A DNA stretch of 20,488 bases from Treponema sp. UBA4319. GTDB taxonomy: Bacteria > Spirochaetota > Spirochaetia > Treponematales > Treponemataceae. The DNA lies in the NCBI GenBank assembly GCA_002393865.1, contig DGUD01000199.1, positions 18,477 through 38,964 on the forward strand, given 5' to 3'. Of this stretch, positions 1-6,344 are shown one piece after another. The notes beneath the pieces are model-generated. The model saw nothing but the letters and a program-made list of their open reading frames with translations, had not been told where the DNA came from and did not search any database. The position numbers and the translations under genes are program-made. The stretch's first letter is position 1, and each line of letters begins with the position of its first letter.

Positions 1-827
1 TGGCTCGAACCGATTCCTGCCGCAACCGCGTCGGAAACCTCGTCAAGGATTTTGCTGTCGGCAAGGTCAAGCGTCCTAAAGTTCAGGTGAATCGTCACTT
101 TTTTTGCAAGCCCGCAGTCAGCATTCTCGCTCTTTACCACCGTAGGAACCAGCACCGCCTGATCCCTGCCCGGCACGCGCTGCGTGGTAAGCGTGGTAAT
201 GGTGTTCACCAGATCCGCAGCGGCAAGCAGGACATTTCCTTTATGCGCATCATCGCGCTCAATGCTAAGCTGCACGCCGGATCCGTAGGAGCTCATGACA
301 CCGTAATTGAGCGAGAAGACGCCCAAATCCTTGTCTGCTGCATTGTGTATACCGACAATGCTGTCAACATCGTCAAGGATGTTTGTCTCCAGCAGCTTCC
401 GTGCGCCGGCTCCGATTTCCTCTCCTTCCTGAAAAATAATTTTGACCGTCCCCCGGATTTCTTTCTTCAGGTCTTTCAGCACCTTTGCCGCGCCAAGCAT
501 AAAGGTGGCATGAGTATCATGACCACACGCATGCATCACGCCGGGGTTCTGGGAGGCAAAGTCCACCCCCGCCGCCTCGGTGATGGGCAGCGCGTCTATG
601 TCCCCGCGCAAGGCAATGGTCTTGCCGCCAGAGTCGCCCTGTATCGTGGCGACAATATCGCTCACACCCGTCGTCTCGTAGGGAATGTGCCATTCGTCAA
701 GATGCTTCTTTATGAATGCCGCCGTCTCAAATTCCTGGCTTGAAAGCTCCGGATGGCGATGAAAATGCTTCCGCGTCTCGACCAGGAAATCATAATTGTC
801 TTCCACAATCTTCTTAAAATCTGCCAT
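1..827 (-). CDS. M20-family amidohydrolase / N-acyl amino acid deacylase (3' end outside window)
   Basis: At least 275 residues are visible; the C-terminus lies beyond base 1. M20 metal-ligand motifs are in order: a HRHPELSSQE segment near residue 23, GDIDALP, MHACGHD (metal His/Asp with adjacent Cys), and QEGEEIGAGA with the catalytic Glu pair. This is the IAA-amino-acid hydrolase / N-acetyl-amino-acid deacetylase branch, cytosolic, hydrolysing N-acyl amino acids. The dimerisation (lid) domain begins near residue 180, but the usual GGH motif reads DDAHKGN. The start is the ATG read at 827-825, preceded by GGAGG seven bases away; it overlaps the end of the upstream small gene, so translation is probably coupled. 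It is the last visible gene of a unit headed by an amino-acid-binding lipoprotein, and by position it should act on what that importer delivers. Relatives (YxeP, SndA/SndB) deacylate sulfur amino acids in Bacillus; that substrate is inference here. Confidence 0.88.
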   Translation of the reverse strand, partial: MADFKKIVEDNYDFLVETRKHFHRHPELSSQEFETAAFIKKHLDEWHIPYETTGVSDIVATIQGDSGGKTIALRGDIDALPITEAAGVDFASQNPGVMHACGHDTHATFMLGAAKVLKDLKKEIRGTVKIIFQEGEEIGAGARKLLETNILDDVDSIVGIHNAADKDLGVFSLNYGVMSSYGSGVQLSIERDDAHKGNVLLAAADLVNTITTLTTQRVPGRDQAVLVPTVVKSENADCGLAKKVTIHLNFRTLDLADSKILDEVSDAVAAGIGSS

Positions 828-1197
828 GTGCTGCCTCCGAAAATTCCACAGTGTAGTCTACCGAATACAACGCCTTCAATGCCTCAAGCGACGTCTGCAC
901 GATGTGCTTCAGCTTTTCCCCCTGCCCGGCAGCCGCATATTCAAGGCGCAGCTGTATGCTGGCAGTATCTGGGATGATGTTCGCCTTTGTGCCGGCATCA
1001 AAGCCGACGGGATACAGCGCCACGTTGTCGAACGAATCGAATTCATACCAAAGCCGCGCAGTGACGGTGTGGATGAATTCAAAGCCCGCCGTAACCGGAT
1101 TATGCGTCTTGAAGGGAACAGAGCTGTGCCCTCCCAGCCCCTGCAAGGCAACTGATGCCGTAATGCGCTCGCTGCGCTCAGGATTTTTTTCCGCCAT
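814..1197 (-). CDS. Orphan M20 peptidase dimerisation-domain protein
   Basis: 127 residues that match only the M20 dimerisation (lid) domain: GLGGHSSVPF near residue 20 and GTKANIIPD in the middle. There is no N-terminal or C-terminal metal-binding domain, so it cannot be an active peptidase alone. The ATG at 1197 is preferred because GGGAG lies about eight bases upstream; an in-frame ATG at 1203 would sit too close to it. The gene follows the binding lipoprotein by about 14 bases and overlaps the next M20 start, so it is embedded in the operon with normal translation signals. Either it is the remnant of a second M20 gene that lost both catalytic halves, or a deliberately separate lid subunit that pairs with the downstream enzyme, whose own lid motif is unusual. 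The ORF is intact, which slightly favours function. Confidence 0.65.
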   Translation of the reverse strand: MAEKNPERSERITASVALQGLGGHSSVPFKTHNPVTAGFEFIHTVTARLWYEFDSFDNVALYPVGFDAGTKANIIPDTASIQLRLEYAAAGQGEKLKHIVQTSLEALKALYSVDYTVEFSEAAHGRF

Positions 1198-1211
1198 ACC
1201 CATGCTCCCTC

Positions 1212-2126
1212 TTATTTGTCGTACGCCTTTGCCACATCGGCAGCGATTTTAGCTTTTTGCTCGCGCAGGAATTCCGCGCTCAGCGTCTCCTCCGCTTCGG
1301 TTATGTTGAAGTAGTCTTTGCGGAGCTTGCGGAGACTTCCCTCCTCCACAAGCTTCAGCAGCACAGCGTCAAATTCTTCCTGCAGCTTCTCTTCTCCTTT
1401 GGGGAACACATAGTACAGCCCCGAAGGCGCGTCCTCTTTATTGGCAAAGCGGGCATACTCTTCGTGCGGCACGTTCAGGACGACAAGGTCTTGCAGCCCG
1501 GAGCTTTCGACCTTCTTGTCAAGCGCATACTTCGTAAAGAAGAAGAAATCAATCTGCCGGTTCGATACCTGCAAGTCGTACTCCGACTCGTCGGCATAGA
1601 TTATATTGATGGGATTGTCGGGATGGGCGGCATTCCAGTTCTCGTACGCGTCCGCATTGAAGCTTGCGGGCGTGGCAAGGGTCGAATGCCCGCCAAAGTC
1701 GAACACCGACTTTATGGGGCTGTCCTTGCGGACAACAATCCCGCTCCCGCCGTAATCATAGGGATATGAAAAAAGATACTTTTCTGCCCGCGCCCGGTTG
1801 TAGCCAAGGTGGTTCACCCCAAGCTGGTACATCCCGCTGTCAAGCCCCGTAAAGATAGAGGCGAATTCGGTGACAACGAATTTCGGCTCGTACTGGGGGA
1901 GCTGCTCAAACACCAGCCGGATGACATCGATGTCGTAGCCGCCGGAATTCCCGTTGTCGTCCACGGTAATCCACGGGTTCGGGCCGGTGCTGGAAGCTAT
2001 CGTGATGACACGCTTCTTGCCGTTATCCCCCTGGGCCGCGGCATCCTTTTTCCCTCCGCAAGAAACAAGCGTCCCTGCCGCAAGCGCAAGCGATGCCACC
2101 GCCACAATGCTCATAATTGTCTTCAT
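1212..2126 (-). CDS. Amino-acid-type ABC transporter substrate-binding lipoprotein
   Basis: 304 residues. A signal peptide ends in a lipobox LVSC with the lipidated Cys at about residue 23, followed by a charged linker, so it should be an envelope-anchored periplasmic lipoprotein. The rest reads as a family-3 solute-binding protein (type 2 periplasmic fold, as in cystine and polar amino acid importers): the start of lobe 1 contains NSGGYDIDVIRLVFEQL, and later come GYNRARAEKYLFSYPY, a segment giving S-x-F-D-F-G-G, and the final EGSLRKLRKDYF. The ATG at 2126 is chosen because AAGGAG lies six bases upstream; an upstream in-frame ATG at 2147 is less well placed. No permease or ATPase is next to it, so those would be encoded elsewhere or beyond base 1. 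A promoter, a CCTA-N9-TAGG operator and an attenuator-like terminator precede it. The ligand is unknown; a sulfur amino acid or N-acyl derivative fits the context. Confidence 0.85.
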   Translation of the reverse strand: MKTIMSIVAVASLALAAGTLVSCGGKKDAAAQGDNGKKRVITIASSTGPNPWITVDDNGNSGGYDIDVIRLVFEQLPQYEPKFVVTEFASIFTGLDSGMYQLGVNHLGYNRARAEKYLFSYPYDYGGSGIVVRKDSPIKSVFDFGGHSTLATPASFNADAYENWNAAHPDNPINIIYADESEYDLQVSNRQIDFFFFTKYALDKKVESSGLQDLVVLNVPHEEYARFANKEDAPSGLYYVFPKGEEKLQEEFDAVLLKLVEEGSLRKLRKDYFNITEAEETLSAEFLREQKAKIAADVAKAYDK

Positions 2127-2160
2127 AGGAATCTCCTTCATTCTCAAGTAAAATCAAGTA

Positions 2161-2225
2161 AAATAAAAAAGCCCCAGGAGAGGATGAAAATTCCGCGCGG
2201 ACAATTCCATCTTTTCCTAGGGCTT
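2161..2225 (-). terminator. Intrinsic terminator in the leader of the binding-lipoprotein gene (attenuator candidate)
   Basis: On the minus strand two arms of about 27 bases (roughly 2225-2198 and 2197-2170) form a long imperfect stem starting AAGCCC and closing GGGGCTT, followed at once by a T-rich run TTTTTTATTT. It lies between the promoter and the start codon of the same gene, 35 bases before the ATG, so it would stop its own transcript. The first arm also overlaps a small upstream hairpin (CCCG/CGGG, 2226-2237, clamped by GGC/GCC), which could act as a competing fold. Confidence 0.65.
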
Positions 2226-2250
2226 CCCGATGTCGGGTCGGCCATATCTA

Positions 2251-2273
2251 AAACCTAGCATTCCCGTAGGTTT
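2251..2273. promoter_or_regulatory. CCTA-N9-TAGG operator, probable Rrf2 site, upstream of the binding-lipoprotein gene
   Basis: A perfect 7-bp dyad AAACCTA/TAGGTTT separated by nine bases; the 17-bp core is 2254-2270. It sits just downstream of the minus-strand -10 region, over the expected transcription start, which suits repression. The same core recurs at 3012, 3048, 12883 and 12924 and nowhere else that I could find in the window. Confidence 0.65.
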
Positions 2274-2276
2274 ACA

Positions 2277-2308
2277 ATACTACTACCCCAAATACTTTTT
2301 TTTGTCAA
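2277..2308 (-). promoter_or_regulatory. Probable promoter of the binding-lipoprotein / M20 unit
   Basis: A perfect -35 TTGACA is read on the minus strand at 2308-2303. The -10 is weaker: TAGTAT at 2282-2277 (spacer 20) or TAGTAG at 2285-2280 (spacer 17). The operator dyad begins four bases after the TAGTAT. The predicted leader is about 140 nt. Confidence 0.5.
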
Positions 2309-2411
2309 GTTGCCTCGAAAAAATTTTTGCCACAGAAAGCCCTTCCTGCCCGCCACATTTTTATTGCATGCACAGAGCAAAGAGACCGATATTAGAGAAG
2401 AGAAAAGCACT

Positions 2412-2903
2412 ATGTCCGTAGAAAACGTAAAAAAATTTTTTTCGCAGTTCGGGATGGAAACAAGAATCCGTGAGCTTTCAGAATCCAGCGCCACCGTGGA
2501 GCTGGCGGCGGCGGCATTGGGAACGGAAAGCGCGCGCATCGCAAAAACGATTTCGTTTATCGTGGACGGGCAGGCAATCCTGATTGTTTGCGCCGGCGAC
2601 GTAAAAATCGACAACGCGAAGTACCGGAAACTTTTTGGCTGCAAGGCAAAGATGATTCCCTTTGAGCTGGTGGAGGAATACACCGGCCATGCACCCGGCG
2701 GCGTGTGCCCCTTTGCCGTTAGGGAAGGGGTCAAAACTTACCTGGACGAATCTCTCAGGCGATTCAAGACGGTATTCCCCGCCTGCGGAAGCTCCAACAG
2801 CGCAATAGAGCTGAGCATCCCGGAGCTGGAACGCTACTCGGCCTGCGCACAGTGGGTGGACGTGTGCAAGGGCGCACGCCACACGGACGCAGGAAACAGC
2901 TGA
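2412..2903 (+). CDS. YbaK/ProX-type aminoacyl-tRNA deacylase
   Basis: 163 residues. It belongs to the YbaK/EbsC/ProX editing family, which hydrolyses mischarged tRNAs such as Cys-tRNA(Pro) or Ala-tRNA(Pro) in the cytosol. Family marks are the KTISFIVDG strand, the conserved Lys region around KYRKLFGCKAKMIPFELVEEYTG, the HAPGGVCPF loop, then YLDESLRRF and the PACGSSNSAIELS loop near the C-terminus. Length is typical (about 155-165). The ATG at 2412 starts the recognisable domain; the Shine-Dalgarno is weak (GAAGAG-like), and upstream in-frame codons to 2310 look non-coding. It lies alone between the divergent lipoprotein promoter and the nitrogenase-like operon. No convincing promoter was seen. 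It may simply be a housekeeping neighbour, although Cys-tRNA editing would fit changing cysteine pools. Confidence 0.85.
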   Translation: MSVENVKKFFSQFGMETRIRELSESSATVELAAAALGTESARIAKTISFIVDGQAILIVCAGDVKIDNAKYRKLFGCKAKMIPFELVEEYTGHAPGGVCPFAVREGVKTYLDESLRRFKTVFPACGSSNSAIELSIPELERYSACAQWVDVCKGARHTDAGNS

Positions 2904-2908
2904 GTCCA

Positions 2909-2928
2909 GGCCGCGCGCCCTCGCGGCC
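2909..2928 (+). terminator. GC-rich hairpin after the YbaK gene
   Basis: A 7-bp stem GGCCGCG/CGCGGCC with a 6-base loop begins six bases after the stop codon. A T run appears only about 17 bases later (2945-2950), so termination efficiency is uncertain. Confidence 0.4.
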
Positions 2929-3011
2929 CTATTCCTCCGGCACATTTTTTCGCCCATCCTCTCATATCCCTGCAAGCCCTTCCCCCGGAAAGGAAAAATT
3001 TCGCCGTATTT

Positions 3012-3028
3012 CCCATTGACACGCTAGG
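3012..3028. promoter_or_regulatory. Operator-like site 1 of the nitrogenase-like operon
   Basis: CCCATTGACACGCTAGG matches the core seen at 12883-12899 at 12 of 17 positions, including the right half-site CTAGG. It contains the -35 hexamer, as the first site in the 12.9-kb divergent promoter also does. It is the weakest of the five copies. Confidence 0.45.
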
Positions 3029-3044
3029 AAATTTATCGTATAAA
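3016..3044 (+). promoter_or_regulatory. Sigma-70-type promoter of the nitrogenase-like operon
   Basis: TTGACA (3016-3021), a 17-base spacer and TATAAA (3039-3044). No sigma-54 GG-N10-GC element is seen, unlike classical nif promoters. The -10 lies between two operator-like sites, so the expected start near 3051 falls inside site 2; the leader is then about 45 nt. Confidence 0.7.
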
Positions 3045-3047
3045 TAA

Positions 3048-3064
3048 CCTATCAAACAACTAGG
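3048..3064. promoter_or_regulatory. Operator site 2 of the nitrogenase-like operon
   Basis: CCTATCAAACAACTAGG, a CCTA-N9-TAGG dyad extended to AACCTA/TAGGTT. It covers the predicted transcription start, a position expected for a repressor. Its centre is 36 bp from site 1. Confidence 0.65.
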
Positions 3065-3094
3065 TTTATATTTTACTGTGTAAGGAGCCTTTTG

Positions 3095-3544
3095 ATGGCT
3101 TACAGAATTGCGGTGGCGTCTTCGGACGGTGTACATGTTGACCGCCACTTTGGCGGTGCGGAAGAGTTCTCAATCTATGCGGTGGACGATGGCGGCAGCT
3201 TCTCGTTCCTAGAGAGGCGCGCTGCCCCTGCCGGAAACAGCGGCGGGGATGCGGCGGACTGCGCCGGACAGGGCGGTGGCTGCGAGGCATCCCCCTGCGG
3301 GAACTCAGGTGGCGGATGTGCGGCGGGTGCTTGTGGCAGCGGAGGCGGGGCTTCCGTAAAGGTGCAGCTCATTGCCGATTGCCGCGCCGTCGTCTGCGCA
3401 AGAATCGGATTCAACGTGCAGAAGCAGCTGGAGCGCAAGGCGATTGCCAGCTTTGACGTGGAATGCCCGGTCGATGAGGCGCTGGAGAAAATCGCGAAGT
3501 ATTTTTTCAGCATGGACAACCATATCCGCTTCGGCAAAGCGTGA
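3095..3544 (+). CDS. NifX / NifB-C-terminal-like iron-molybdenum-cofactor-binding domain protein with Cys/Gly-rich insert
   Basis: 149 residues. The fold is that of the dinitrogenase cofactor-binding family (NifX, NafY, NifB C-terminus): it starts MAYRIAVASSDG, has DRHFGGAEEFSIY with the family His at residue 18, and later DCRAVVCARIG followed by a helix and DVECPVDEALEKI. Such proteins carry cofactor precursors such as NifB-co to the acceptor enzyme. Odd is an insert at about residues 50-86, almost only Gly, Ala, Ser and Cys, with Cys at 56, 63, 68, 75 and 80; three more Cys (96, 101, 124) lie in the domain. The insert could bind a metal or cluster. The ATG at 3095 has AAGGAG seven bases upstream; a TTG just before it is not needed. 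It is the first gene of the operon and is followed 25 bases later by the D subunit, so it probably helps to mature that enzyme. Confidence 0.8.
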   Translation: MAYRIAVASSDGVHVDRHFGGAEEFSIYAVDDGGSFSFLERRAAPAGNSGGDAADCAGQGGGCEASPCGNSGGGCAAGACGSGGGASVKVQLIADCRAVVCARIGFNVQKQLERKAIASFDVECPVDEALEKIAKYFFSMDNHIRFGKA

Positions 3545-3569
3545 GCCAGTGATTCAAGGGGGAATGTGC

Positions 3570-5021
3570 ATGGCAGTTCAGTATTCAGGAGTCCGGGAAA
3601 GCCGGGCAGGCCGCGTGAACGACGCGGGAATCTCAAGCCGCATCGCGGAGGAGCAGTTCAGGAAAGGCTGCCTCAAGCGGGCGGACAGGAGCTTTGCGCA
3701 AGGCCTGCAGTGCCAGCAAATCAACAGCATGGCGTGCCTGATGAGCTTGGAGGACTCCGTGTTCGTGAGCCATTCTCCGCAGGGCTGCGTCGGCTGCACC
3801 ATCATGGCGGTGGATATGTACCGCGTGGGGCAGGCACACCGCGGCATCAAGACCATCAGGAACCCGCGCATCATCGTGACGAACCTTGACCAGAAAAGCG
3901 TGGTCTTTGGCGGCGAGCAGAAACTACGAGAATCGGTGGCAAAGGCTGTGGAGCGCTACAAGCCAAAGCTTGTCTTTGTCTACGCGTCGTGCGCATCTGG
4001 AATCATCGGCGACGACATCGACGCTATCTGCGCAAGCATGGGCACGGAATACCCCGGCACCGTCATCATTCCCATACACTGCGAGGGCTTTAAGTCAAAA
4101 ATCTGCGCAAGCGGTTTTGACGCGGCATTCCTTGCGATAAACAAGTACATCCTCAAGAAAGAGAAAAAACCGGTGGTACCGAACCTTGTGAACCTCTTCG
4201 CCCCCACGACGGTAAGCTATGCCGATCAGGTGGAGATGGAGCGGATGCTCGCGCTCATCGGCGCAGAGGTGAACTACATTCCCTTCTACAGCTCGCTTGA
4301 GAAAATACGGCGCATTCCGCAGGCGGTGGCAAGCACATCCATCTGCAAGGTATTCGCCGACGAATTCATGAAGACGCTCGAAGAAGATTACGGCATTCCC
4401 TACTCGCACACAGTCATGCCCATAGGCATACGCAACACGGACAAATGGTACCGCGGCATCGCAAAGGTGCTGGGCAAAGAGAAGGAAGTGGAGGAAATCA
4501 TCGCGCGCGAGCATGAGCGCATAGAGCCGCTGGTCGCAAAGATTCGCGCCAAGCTTGAGGGCAAGCGCGTGTTCATCTGCGGCGGTACCGGGCGGAGCTT
4601 TGCGGCGGCAGCGCTGATTGACGACTTTGGCATGAAGCTGGTCGGGCTGGAGACGCCCACCTATGATGACGACGCGCAGGTAGACGTGGAATACCTGAAC
4701 GGCATCCACAAGGACTTTGTGATTGACGTGGCGAACATGCAGCCCTTTGAGCAGGTGAACCTTATCAAGAAGCTCAAGCCGGACGCCTTTATCGGTGTGC
4801 CGGACTGGGCCGCAAAGCTCGGCATTCCCACCACGCACGTGCTTGACGGCAAGCGCCCCACGATGGGCTACGACGGGCTCCTGTATCTTGGCAACAAAAT
4901 TGCCGACCAGCTGAGCAATCCCGGATTCAACAAGAAACTGGCAGCGCACGTAAAGCTGCCCTACAAGGAAAGCTGGTACGAAGAGGATGCCTTCAAGTAT
5001 ATCACAGGAGGCCAGGCATGA
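3570..5021 (+). CDS. Nitrogenase-like component 1, alpha (D) subunit
   Basis: 483 residues, nitrogenase component 1 family. By hand alignment to NifD the three P-cluster cysteines are present: Cys48, Cys73 (SPQGC) and Cys141 (ASCASGIIGDD). Cys259, exactly 18 residues before the Pro of DYGIP as in NifD Cys275, and His423, 13 residues before the Gly of GYDG as in NifD His442, match the FeMo-cofactor ligands. The NifD residues Arg96, Gln191 and His195, important for N2 reduction, fall on Val81, Cys179 and Phe183, so this is unlikely to fix nitrogen. It should form a D2K2 complex with the next gene and take electrons from a NifH-like reductase not encoded here. The ATG at 3570 is chosen because AGGGGG lies seven bases upstream; ATG 3564 is too close, and in-frame codons back to 3372 overlap the previous gene. 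A C-S bond-cleaving role, as in methylthio-alkane reductase, is inferred from the neighbours. Confidence 0.9.
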   Translation: MAVQYSGVRESRAGRVNDAGISSRIAEEQFRKGCLKRADRSFAQGLQCQQINSMACLMSLEDSVFVSHSPQGCVGCTIMAVDMYRVGQAHRGIKTIRNPRIIVTNLDQKSVVFGGEQKLRESVAKAVERYKPKLVFVYASCASGIIGDDIDAICASMGTEYPGTVIIPIHCEGFKSKICASGFDAAFLAINKYILKKEKKPVVPNLVNLFAPTTVSYADQVEMERMLALIGAEVNYIPFYSSLEKIRRIPQAVASTSICKVFADEFMKTLEEDYGIPYSHTVMPIGIRNTDKWYRGIAKVLGKEKEVEEIIAREHERIEPLVAKIRAKLEGKRVFICGGTGRSFAAAALIDDFGMKLVGLETPTYDDDAQVDVEYLNGIHKDFVIDVANMQPFEQVNLIKKLKPDAFIGVPDWAAKLGIPTTHVLDGKRPTMGYDGLLYLGNKIADQLSNPGFNKKLAAHVKLPYKESWYEEDAFKYITGGQA

Positions 5022-6307
5022 GTTTTGTCACAGAGAATCCGAGGGGAGGCTGCGTCCTTGCCGGAGTAAATTCGGTGCTGGCGGCGATTGACCGCGTCTG
5101 TCCCATCCTGCATTCAGGGCCAGGCTGCTGCATGCAGACGACCGCCGCCGAGCAGGGGCAGAGCGGGCACAAGCACGCATGCTTCGTGAGCGGCGTCTCG
5201 CTCCCCTCAAGCAACATGCTGGAGCGGGAAGTCGTCTTTGGCGGCACAAACAAACTGCGCAGCACCATACGCGGCGCCACGGAAATCATAGACGCGGACG
5301 CATACTTTGTGCTCACCGGCTGCACGGCAGGCATCATCGGTGACGACATCGCGAGCGTAACGGACGAGTTCCGCGCGGAAGGCTACAAGGTATATCCGAT
5401 TGAGACGCCCGGCTTCGCGGGGGATTCCAGCCTCGGCTACGAGACGGTGTGGAACACCTTCATTGACAAGGTGATTCAGCAGCCGCAGAAAAAGAATCCC
5501 AAGCTGGTGAACGTATTCGGCATTGTGCCTTACCACGACCCGTTCTGGAGCGGCACACTGGAAGAAATAGAGCGCATCCTTACGCGGCTTGGGCTCACGG
5601 TGAACACGTTTTTTACGCGGCATCAGGGGCTTGACGTGGTGGAGCACTGCGCCGAGGCGGAGCTGAACATCATCGTGAACCCGTGGCTGTTCAAGGGGCC
5701 TGCAAAAAAATTCCAGGAGAAATTCGGCGTGCCGTCGCTGCGCTTTCCCTTTGTGCCTGTCGGCGCCACGGATACGACGCGTTTTGTGCGCGAGGTGGCC
5801 GCAGCGCTCCGGCTGGACAGCGCGCTCGTGGAGAAAGTCATCGCCGACGAGGAAGATTACGTCTATTCCTACCTTGCGCAGTCAATCGGCGCACTTAGCT
5901 GGAAGCGCTTTGCCGTCGCCGGGGACGCATCTGCGGTAGCAGGCATCACGCGCTATCTCGCCAACGACTACAGCTTCAGCCCGGTGCTGGCCATTGTCAC
6001 GGAGCAGATTTTCCGCCCGGAGGACAAAGAGCGTATCGTGCAGTCGCTGTCCACGCTGGAATACGCCGCAGCGCCGCGCATCGTGTTCGCGGCAGACCAG
6101 TGGGAAATAAATCAGGCGATACGCAGGGAAGCTGAGGAAATCACGCTGCTTGTGGGAAGCACGAATGAAAAGGAAGTCGCGCTGGAGAAAGGCATCCAGT
6201 ACCTGAACGCGACATTCCCGATGAACGAGAGGCTCGTGTTCAACCGCACATACTGCGGCTACCGCGGCAGCCTCACGCTCACCGAGGACTTGTACGACAA
6301 CTTGTAA
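5018..6307 (+). CDS. Nitrogenase-like component 1, beta (K) subunit
   Basis: 429 residues, shorter than NifK (about 520) because it lacks the long N-terminal extension. The three P-cluster cysteines are at Cys12 (NPRGGC), Cys37 (HSGPGC) and Cys102 (TGCTAGIIGDD). The 12-to-37 spacing of 25 equals NifK Cys70-Cys95. The family core VVFGGTNKLR follows. No cofactor ligands are expected in this subunit. ATG overlaps the D stop codon (ATGA) with AGGAGG six bases upstream, so synthesis is translationally coupled and probably 1:1. With D it forms the catalytic component carrying the P-cluster at the interface. NifN or BchB-type scaffold relatives were considered, but the intact cluster ligands in both chains and the transporter/sulfur-enzyme context favour an enzyme. 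Confidence 0.9.
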   Translation: MSFVTENPRGGCVLAGVNSVLAAIDRVCPILHSGPGCCMQTTAAEQGQSGHKHACFVSGVSLPSSNMLEREVVFGGTNKLRSTIRGATEIIDADAYFVLTGCTAGIIGDDIASVTDEFRAEGYKVYPIETPGFAGDSSLGYETVWNTFIDKVIQQPQKKNPKLVNVFGIVPYHDPFWSGTLEEIERILTRLGLTVNTFFTRHQGLDVVEHCAEAELNIIVNPWLFKGPAKKFQEKFGVPSLRFPFVPVGATDTTRFVREVAAALRLDSALVEKVIADEEDYVYSYLAQSIGALSWKRFAVAGDASAVAGITRYLANDYSFSPVLAIVTEQIFRPEDKERIVQSLSTLEYAAAPRIVFAADQWEINQAIRREAEEITLLVGSTNEKEVALEKGIQYLNATFPMNERLVFNRTYCGYRGSLTLTEDLYDNL

Positions 6308-6344
6308 GCAAGGAACTTTCTGAATTCATCCTGAGGAGGTATAT

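Noticed and set aside
87..743. 218-aa plus-strand open frame at the left end
   Set aside because: Antisense to the M20 amidohydrolase, whose metal-binding motifs are read on the minus strand.
3372..3569. N-terminal extension of the nitrogenase-like D subunit
   Set aside because: The open frame runs back to 3372 but overlaps the NifX-like gene in another frame, and the ribosome binding site fits only the ATG at 3570.
3095..6307. A genuine N2-fixing nitrogenase
   Set aside because: No nifH, nifE, nifN or nifB nearby, no sigma-54 promoter, and the NifD residues for N2 reduction (Arg96, Gln191, His195) are replaced.
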